DNA of 64,000 bases. Origin: Diadophis punctatus similis (taxonomy: Eukaryota > Chordata > Lepidosauria > Squamata > Dipsadidae). This document shows, piece by piece, positions 58,103 through 64,000 of this stretch (positions are counted from its first letter, which is position 1; each line of letters begins with the position of its first letter). Where the stretch lies: assembly GCA_023053685.1 (NCBI GenBank), contig JALIGW010000002.1:43530720-43594719 (forward strand), written 5' to 3'. Position numbers and translations under genes: made by a program. The notes beneath the pieces were generated by a model, which saw nothing but the letters and a program-made list of their open reading frames with translations, ran no database searches and was not told the DNA's origin.

Positions 58103-59255
58103 AGCTAGAGGATGTAATAAATTCATGGCAGTGATGCAGCATTTTAACTGGGAGTCAATTACTTTACATCTTTGTTTCTTAGCTAATGTATTATACAATG
58201 CACATCTATGGGTCCAAAAGGCAAGAGAAAGGTGGATGCCTTTAAAAAAAAAGGAGAAAAAGTGGGTAGTTACTTTTCCTATAATAGGAAAAGTTATTTT
58301 TTTGTAGCTGGCAATGTAGCTCTTCCATATAACATAGTCTGACAAGTATGAGCATAGGATTGCAACCTAAAGCAGTAATAATGGTCCTTGGAGTGGATAT
58401 ACCAAGTAATTAAGCAGATCAATCTTCTATAGTTTAAGACAAATTCTTTGAACATGTGATTAAAGAACATACCTGGGACATAAAAACATCTGTTCAAATG
58501 GCTTCTTTTCAGTTTGACACTGAAGGTGAGGGAAAGGACATACCGTATTCTTAAAAGCAAATTAAGAATATATTTTTTCTTATCACACTTTTCATAATGT
58601 TTTAAAACTTCACGGAAGATTTTAAAGGGTAAGAACAAACCTAAGCACAGCATATAAATTGCTCCTTTTCCCTTGAGAGTTGAAAAACACAGCATAAAAA
58701 TTTGTCCCTACTTAATATTTAACAAAACTATTTTCACTTTGATAGTCAGCTTACTTTTTATTTTCCCTTCCTACCCTTTTAAAAGAGAATAATAATACCA
58801 ACTTTCATCCCTAGGACAAGCAGTTTTTCTTTTCTTTCTTTTTTTCCTTTCCTTTTCTTTCTTGCCTTTTCTCCCTATCAGATCTTAATTTTTGATGATG
58901 ATGATCTTGATGGATGTCAGTGCATAGCAGAATAATAATTAGCTGAGTGGGATGCTATGCTTCTGTATGCATGCTTACTCAAAAATACATTTCATTATAC
59001 TCAGTGAAATTTACTTGCAGTTAAATATATGTAGAATTGAACTTCAATGCCTAAAAATAAAGTTGACTGTTAGCATGAACTGTGAATCAGAGGTTGAGAA
59101 CATGTTGCATAAAGCAGAAGGTGACAAACTGGTGGGCACATTTGAAATGTCAAGGAGCAAGTGAAAATGGATGGTCTTATAAAAAGGGCTTGACTGTTCA
59201 GAAAATGCAGGTCACAGTGACCTAGCTCCCCCCTTTCCCATGATGCTTTTTCTTA
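58103..59255. other. Intergenic; polypyrimidine tract
   Basis: A CT-only tract with interruptions lies at about 58828-58876 (tttcttttctttcttttttt and onward). Nothing else recognised. Confidence 0.5.
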
Positions 59256-59263
59256 TCCTAGCT

Positions 59264-59398
59264 CAGGGGTAGGCAAAGTTGGCTCTTCTATGACTCATGG
59301 ACTTCAACTCCCAGACTTTCTGAGCCAATCATGCTAGCTCAGGAATTCTGGGAGTTGAAGTCCACGAGTCATAGAAGAGCCAACTTTGCCTACCCCTG
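59264..59398. mobile_element. Fold-back element (135 bp), TSD tcctagct
   Basis: Starts caggggtaggcaaagttggc and ends gccaactttgcctacccctg, with long complementary arms around gagccaatcatgctagctc. Flanks 59256-59263 and 59399-59406 are identical (tcctagct). Confidence 0.94.
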
Positions 59399-59406
59399 TC
59401 CTAGCT

Positions 59407-60645
59407 GATTTTGCTAACTTTGGGAGCACACTATTCCAATGTGTAAACAAACAAAACCAAATTCTAATAATGCAGAAGAAAATACTTAAAATCATGCTTT
59501 TGCAAATTCACTCCATTACCCCAGCATACTTTCCTCCTGCATTTGATGGACTAGGCAGGATTTAACCTGTCTTGAAATCCAGAAGAGGAGAAGAAGATCA
59601 GATCTCTCTAGGGAGGGAATTCCAGATGATGGAGGTGATGATCGAAACAACAACTTCAGATAGGATTCTCGCATACACAGAATCTAGAGGGAGTTCACCC
59701 TACTTTTCTTATCTTCAAACTGAACTGACTGGTTGTTAGGCAAATTTGACATAATTCTGAATTATGTCAATAGATAGAGCAACAATATGAACTATATGAC
59801 ACTCAGAACTTATCCACGACAGGCATTTATATTTTTACAAGTAGCAAAGATGCATTTTTATGCCTTATAAAATGAACAAACAGGGACCTGACTCTATGGT
59901 CAAAGGTCCTTTATTAAATCTATCCTTTGGAGATATAATATTTTAGTTTTTCATTGTTTTCTCCTTGGAAACTGAAATGCTTAAATCAACCTGAAAAATC
60001 AACCTGAACATGCTTACTCACTCCTGTAGCACTGAACAATTTGCATGTTGCTTTTTTTTTATAACCAACTTTGCAATCTGCTTTTGTATTGCAATGGCCA
60101 GAAGAAATAATAAATCAGAATCTTCAGGATATCACAGCAGAAAGCTTCAAAAAAATTTATGGTGTGACATGCAACTAAAGAGTTTATCAAGCAGACTAAC
60201 TTTCAGATTGTTACAAATGTTCCCATTTTAACAGACTTGGTCTATCAGATATTTTAAGTGCTGGGAGACTTTTAAGTTTGGAAATATTCCTTGAAATACA
60301 AGTAAATTAATTGAATCGAAATAATTTGCTTAACCAAATATGTTCCATATTCTGTGCAACTGTGGTTATTGTAATGTAAGTTTTTATGCCATCTATTTCT
60401 CTTGGACAAACACCTTCGTTTTGAAGCTGGAAAGAGCTACAGTAGAGCATAATATGTTGGACAGGTTAAAAGGTGGTGAGACATTTCCACCACCCCCTCT
60501 TTTCCTTCCTTTTTACAGTCATCTATTGCCTTGGGCTCGTGTGTGTTTGTTTTTGTTGTCCACAAAAAAAAGAAAAAAGAAAATAACATGCTTGTCAGTC
60601 AATCTGAGGTATGTTCAGGAAATGAACTTACCTCAAAGTTTTAGA
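59407..60645. other. Intergenic, nothing recognised
   Basis: AT-rich; no supported feature. Confidence 0.5.
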
Positions 60646-60653
60646 TCCTAGAT

Positions 60654-60783
60654 CAGGGGTCCCCAAACTTGGCAATTTTAAGACTTGTGGACTTCAACTC
60701 CCAGAATTCTCTAGCCAGCTGGCTGGAGAATTCTGGGAGTTGAAGTCCACAAGTCTTAAAGTTGCCAAGTTTGAAGACCTCTG
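60654..60783. mobile_element. Fold-back element (130 bp), TSD tcctagat
   Basis: Starts caggggtccccaaacttggc and ends gccaagtttgaagacctctg; arms meet at agccagctggct. Flanks 60646-60653 and 60784-60791 are identical (tcctagat). Confidence 0.94.
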
Positions 60784-61334
60784 TCCTAGATACTCCAAGT
60801 TAGCTTTATACCATTCCTATCAGCACTTTATACCATTCCTATCCAGTGGGTGAAGGAGACTTTTAGCATTTAATAGCCTCTTAATGACCGCAAACCATGA
60901 CTGGCCACTCAAATAGGCATTGCTGACTACCAGTATTTCCTCACACCAGAGGTTGAAGACCAATCACACAACCAACTGACCAAACTGGCACACAAATCAT
61001 TTATAAGCTAAGGAGAATAGGACAAGAAAATCCTGCTGATCATGTTGCCTAGTCTGGTAACAAAACATTCAGAAGCTAAATTGAAAATAGCTTGGAGAGC
61101 AAACCACTGCCAAAATCTAAAATCCGAGCTACAAGTATTTTCTATATAGTAGTTATTCAGAACTGTTTTTATTCATATAATTAACCAATTAATCAAAATT
61201 TTACCAATATTCCAGACATGGATGGCAGCCCTAAAGAAAATAAATAGATTCAATCTCCCATAGTAAAATTCCTCAGCTCAAATTATAGTGTTGTGATGAA
61301 TTGATTGATCAGCATAACTAGTCTAGATTAAATG

Positions 61335-61454
61335 CAGATAGTCTTCAAGTTACAATAGCAATTGGGACCAGACTGCCATTGCTAAAGGATGGTGGTTGTA
61401 AAGCATGATGCCCCATGACCACATCACTTCCGCATTGACTTTGCTTGTGGGAAG
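61335..61454. mobile_element. Left part of a TA-flanked MITE-like copy, cut by the LTR element
   Basis: cagatagtcttcaagttaca through ccatgaccacatcac to cattgactttgcttgtggga follows the family consensus and stops at the LTR start. The missing half should lie beyond the right end of the LTR retrotransposon, outside the window. Confidence 0.7.
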
Positions 61455-61561
61455 TGTAGCGTCTCCAGGAGCCCTGGAGACAGCGTGCGACTCAGCCATT
61501 GGCTGAGCCCCCGAGCGGGAGAATCTGGCAGCTACCATTGGCTGCCGCGCCTGACAGCTTG

Positions 61562-61567
61562 TATAAA
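61562..61567 (+). promoter_or_regulatory. LTR TATA box
   Basis: tataaatag inside the LTR, 78 bp before the AATAAA signal. CCATTGG-type motifs at about 61496 and 61535 lie upstream. Confidence 0.7.
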
Positions 61568-61639
61568 TAGCTGTCAGAGCGCGGCTGAGGGGAGTCCTAG
61601 TTACTGTTCCGTTCTGCTGTTAATCTTGCTAGCGTTCTT

Positions 61640-61645
61640 AATAAA
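61640..61645 (+). terminator. LTR poly(A) signal
   Basis: aataaa followed by gagttgtttaaagaagagac; it serves the 3' LTR copy in the transcript. Confidence 0.65.
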
Positions 61646-61707
61646 GAGTTGTTTAAAGAAGAGACAAGCCTCCTCTTTCTTTTCCAAGCGGCGCCAGATC
61701 CAACAAG

Positions 61708-61725
61708 TGGCGACGAAGGTGCTGG
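61708..61725 (+). other. Primer-binding site, probably tRNA-Ser
   Basis: tggcgacgaaggtgctgg starts two bases after the LTR. The first bases agree with the complement of a tRNA ending CGTCGCCA, as in tRNA-Ser(GCT), with one mismatch in about eleven. tRNA identity is from memory. Confidence 0.5.
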
Positions 61726-61784
61726 AGTTATCGCGACCCGCCTAGCCGTCTTATCTCGCTGCCGTGAGGCTGTCCGAAGCCGTG

Positions 61785-64000
61785 ATGGCTCACAATGGAA
61801 CCAACCCAACGTCCTTCGAGTCGTTCTGCCCTGCTGCGGAAACTTGGGACGCCTACCTCGAAAGGTTTGAGTGTTTCCTGCAGTGCAATGACCTTACGGA
61901 TGTCTCGGATGCCCGCAAAAGGGCATACTTTCTTAACTCTTGCGGCCACCAAATGTTTAATACCGCCAGAGCTTTGGTGGCTCCTCTAATTGTATACAAC
62001 GTCCCATGGCCAGACCTTCTCACAACCTTGAGAGACCACTACTCCCCCGCACCTTCCCACATCGCCCGCCGCTTCGCCTTTCAGCAGCGGCTGCAGAAGG
62101 AGGGGGAGGATATTACTCAATATATGGCCTCCCTTCGGAATGCTGCCCTGAAGTGCGACTTCCCTAACCTGGATGACTCCCTGCTCCAACAACTGGTCTG
62201 CGGAGTCAGGGACATCCGCCTCCAGCGTCGCCTGTTAGCTCGCACGGAGTTGTCCCTAGCCGTTGCCCTGGATGAGGCATGCGCCGCCGAGATGTCCAGC
62301 ACTTCAGCGGCCAAGATCAACCGGTTCCAGCCCATCGGCGCGCAGGCTGCTCCCTCAGAATCCGTGCACTTTCAACAAGACGACCCTGCCGCAGGCCCAG
62401 CTGACAACCAAGCCGTCTGCCGCATCCAGCCTGCTGCGAGAAACCGCCGCTCTTTGCCAGCGCCGCAGCCGCCTGCTCCGTTTCCCTCCCAGGCTCCGCA
62501 AACCTGCCGCCAAGGCACTCCAACCTGTCTTAGCTGTGGGGATCTCCACTCAAGGAGCACCTGCCGTTTCCGAACCGCAACCTGCCGCCGCTGCGGCCGC
62601 TACGGCCATCTAGCCCGTGTCTGCCATTCCAGCCCGGCCGCTGCTGTCACTTCAGCACCCCCCCCACGCCGCTTTCCGGAGAGACCTGCGAGACCGTCTG
62701 ACAGCTGCTTCTCCATGCGCCTACCTGATGATGTCCAGCCTGAGGAAGTCTACCTGGCCTCTGGTGGGGGTGGGCACAAAAAATTTACTCTCTCTGTAAC
62801 TATAGCTGGGGCCCCATGCACTATGGAGGTGGACACAGGCTCCTCCAGGACAATTATTTCTTGGAGCACTTTAAAGCACCTGGTGCCCAACTTTTCTGAG
62901 ACTGCCTTAAAGCCTTGCCTCCTCAGACTGAGGGACTATCAGGGAAACGCAATCCCAATTATGGGCCAGGCTACTCTGTTAGTTGAGAAGGGCTCCTTCG
63001 CAGGCCCTCTCCCATTGGTGGTGGTTTCTGGCTCCCTCCCTTCCTTACTGGGCCTGGACTGGTTCGAATCCCTGGGCCTCTCGCTCTCTGGGATACACAC
63101 CACAGTGTGTGAGGGTTCCTCCAACCTATTTTTGGAATTTGCTGATGTATTCAACAGCACCTTGGGCACTTATGTGGGCACCCCCATATCTCTTAACTTG
63201 GATCCCAGGGTTGCTCCCATCCGCCTTAAGCCTAGGCGTGTCCCTTTCGCCCTAAGGCCTAAGGTGGATGCGGAACTAGACAAGCTTATTGCCCAGGGGG
63301 TCTTAGAGGCCACTGACCACGCCAAGTGGGAGACCCCTATTGTAGTCCCCCTCCGCCCTGATGGCTCCATCAGGATCTGTGGGGACTACAAATGTACCCT
63401 AAACAAAGCCTTGCAAGACCACCCTTACCCAGTCCCCATCGTACAACACTTGCTCCATTCCCTGGGGAGGGGCTCAGTCTTTGCAAAACTTGACATGGCC
63501 CAGGCGTATCAACAGTTCCCGGTGGATGATGCCACGGCTGAGGCACAAACTATAGTCACCCACCGGGGAGCTTTCCGCTGTCGCCGCCTCCAATTTGGTG
63601 TGAGTGTCGCCCCTGGCCTATTCCAAAACGTGATGGAACGTTTGCTTTTTGGGTTACCTGGGGTAATACCCTATTTTGACGACATTTTAATTTCAGCCCC
63701 TAACAAACCACTGCTACTATCAAGGGTTAGACAGGTGCTCTTGAGGTTCCGGAAAGCCGGCCTCAGGCTAAAGCAGACAAAGTGCCAGATTGGGGTGCCC
63801 CGGGTTGAATTCCTAGGCTACAGCATAGACGCTGAGGGCATCCACCCAACCCCATCCAAAGTCCAGGCCATCAAACAAGCTCCTCCTCCCACTAACAAAA
63901 CAGAGCTGCAGGCTTTCCTGGGCCTCTTAAATTTTTATAGCGTCTTCCTCCCACACAAAGCCACAGTGGCCGAACCATTGCATCGCCTCCTCGATGCCCA
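61785..64000 (+). CDS. gag-pol polyprotein, single frame, C-terminus outside window
   Basis: ATG at 61785-61787 opens 738 codons with no stop before the window ends. Gag occupies about residues 1-245, with a capsid-like helical region (for example RRFAFQQRLQKEGEDITQYM). Two zinc knuckles follow: C248-C251-H255-C260 (spacing CX2CX3HX4C, one short) and C267-C270-H275-C280 (standard CCHC). An aspartic protease has DTGS at D350 and LLGLDW downstream. Reverse transcriptase has RICGDYK, FAKLDMAQAYQQ, FGVSVAPGLFQ and the catalytic YFDD at residues 630-633, then FLGYSID. RNase H and integrase should follow beyond 64000. Gag and pol are fused with no frameshift. Host retrotransposon, not a host gene. 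Confidence 0.93.
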   Translation, partial: MAHNGTNPTSFESFCPAAETWDAYLERFECFLQCNDLTDVSDARKRAYFLNSCGHQMFNTARALVAPLIVYNVPWPDLLTTLRDHYSPAPSHIARRFAFQQRLQKEGEDITQYMASLRNAALKCDFPNLDDSLLQQLVCGVRDIRLQRRLLARTELSLAVALDEACAAEMSSTSAAKINRFQPIGAQAAPSESVHFQQDDPAAGPADNQAVCRIQPAARNRRSLPAPQPPAPFPSQAPQTCRQGTPTCLSCGDLHSRSTCRFRTATCRRCGRYGHLARVCHSSPAAAVTSAPPPRRFPERPARPSDSCFSMRLPDDVQPEEVYLASGGGGHKKFTLSVTIAGAPCTMEVDTGSSRTIISWSTLKHLVPNFSETALKPCLLRLRDYQGNAIPIMGQATLLVEKGSFAGPLPLVVVSGSLPSLLGLDWFESLGLSLSGIHTTVCEGSSNLFLEFADVFNSTLGTYVGTPISLNLDPRVAPIRLKPRRVPFALRPKVDAELDKLIAQGVLEATDHAKWETPIVVPLRPDGSIRICGDYKCTLNKALQDHPYPVPIVQHLLHSLGRGSVFAKLDMAQAYQQFPVDDATAEAQTIVTHRGAFRCRRLQFGVSVAPGLFQNVMERLLFGLPGVIPYFDDILISAPNKPLLLSRVRQVLLRFRKAGLRLKQTKCQIGVPRVEFLGYSIDAEGIHPTPSKVQAIKQAPPPTNKTELQAFLGLLNFYSVFLPHKATVAEPLHRLLDA

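Larger units (their letters stand above)
61455..61705 (+). repeat. 5' LTR, TG...CA
   Basis: Begins tgtagcgtctccagg and ends agatccaaca. It contains TATAAA at 61562-61567 and AATAAA at 61640-61645 in the expected U3-R order. The start is inferred from the TG dinucleotide and the abrupt change from the repeat to its left. The partner LTR is outside the window, so the limits are not confirmed. Confidence 0.75.
61455..64000 (+). mobile_element. Ty3/Gypsy-type LTR retrotransposon, 5' part (continues past window)
   Basis: Consists of a 251-bp LTR (61455-61705), a primer-binding site from 61708, and a continuous gag-protease-reverse transcriptase frame from 61785 to the window edge. RT motifs (RICGDYK, QFGVSVAPGLFQ, YFDD) place it in Metaviridae, probably near the Mag lineage. 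The body is GC- and CpG-rich, in contrast to its surroundings, and shows no stop, so it looks young. The envelope question cannot be judged because the 3' half is outside. Confidence 0.93.

Noticed and set aside
62263..62613. 116-codon frame starting MPWMRHAPPRCPALQ
   Set aside because: It is an off-frame shadow of the gag-pol frame, which has zinc-knuckle, protease and RT motifs in order.

Overview
The window comes from a reptile genome, most probably a squamate (snake or lizard). Evidence: AT-rich introns, a full-length L1 that does not look mammalian, tRNA-derived SINEs, a CR1 3' remnant, long (AT)n and (CA)n arrays, and many short hAT-like and TA-flanked DNA transposons of a kind I associate with squamates. 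The order is inferred from repeat style and is not proven.

The only host gene I can support is the 3' part of MAN2A1 (Golgi alpha-mannosidase II, GH38) on the + strand. Nineteen coding exons lie between 2009 and 46188. All are intact, the reading frame is continuous across every junction, and together they encode 971 complete codons plus a stop. The N-terminal coding part (cytosolic tail, membrane anchor, stem and the first zinc-ligand motif) lies upstream of base 1. The window-internal exons carry the nucleophile motif WAVDPFGHS and the zinc-ligand motif [10 protein letters not shown]. One intron (30809-32332) appears to use a GC-AG splice pair. The 3' UTR runs to about 47000.

The introns are filled with mobile DNA. 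The largest (16008-30642) holds a full-length antisense L1 (19101-25495) with an 18-bp perfect target-site duplication, an intact ORF1 and an intact ORF2 frame that lacks an ATG at its expected start. Scattered through the window are: (i) hAT-like elements with CAGTGATGG-type ends and exact 8-bp duplications, most with TA at the centre; (ii) short fold-back elements of 114-136 bp made almost entirely of an inverted repeat; (iii) a family of about 390-bp elements with CAGGTAGTCCTC-type ends flanked by TA; (iv) SINE, CR1 and other fragments.

Downstream of MAN2A1 (about 47-61 kb) I see no gene, only repeats. At the right edge a Ty3/Gypsy-type LTR retrotransposon begins at 61455: a 251-bp LTR with TATA box and poly(A) signal, a primer-binding site, then one unbroken gag-protease-RT frame from 61785 that is still open at base 64000. 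It sits inside a copy of the TA-flanked element.

I found no operon-like or defence-like system. The strongest leads are the intact L1 and its ATG-less ORF2, the palindromic hAT element carrying six perfect ETS-type sites, the uninterrupted gag-pol frame, and a promoter-like GC-rich block in the last MAN2A1 intron.
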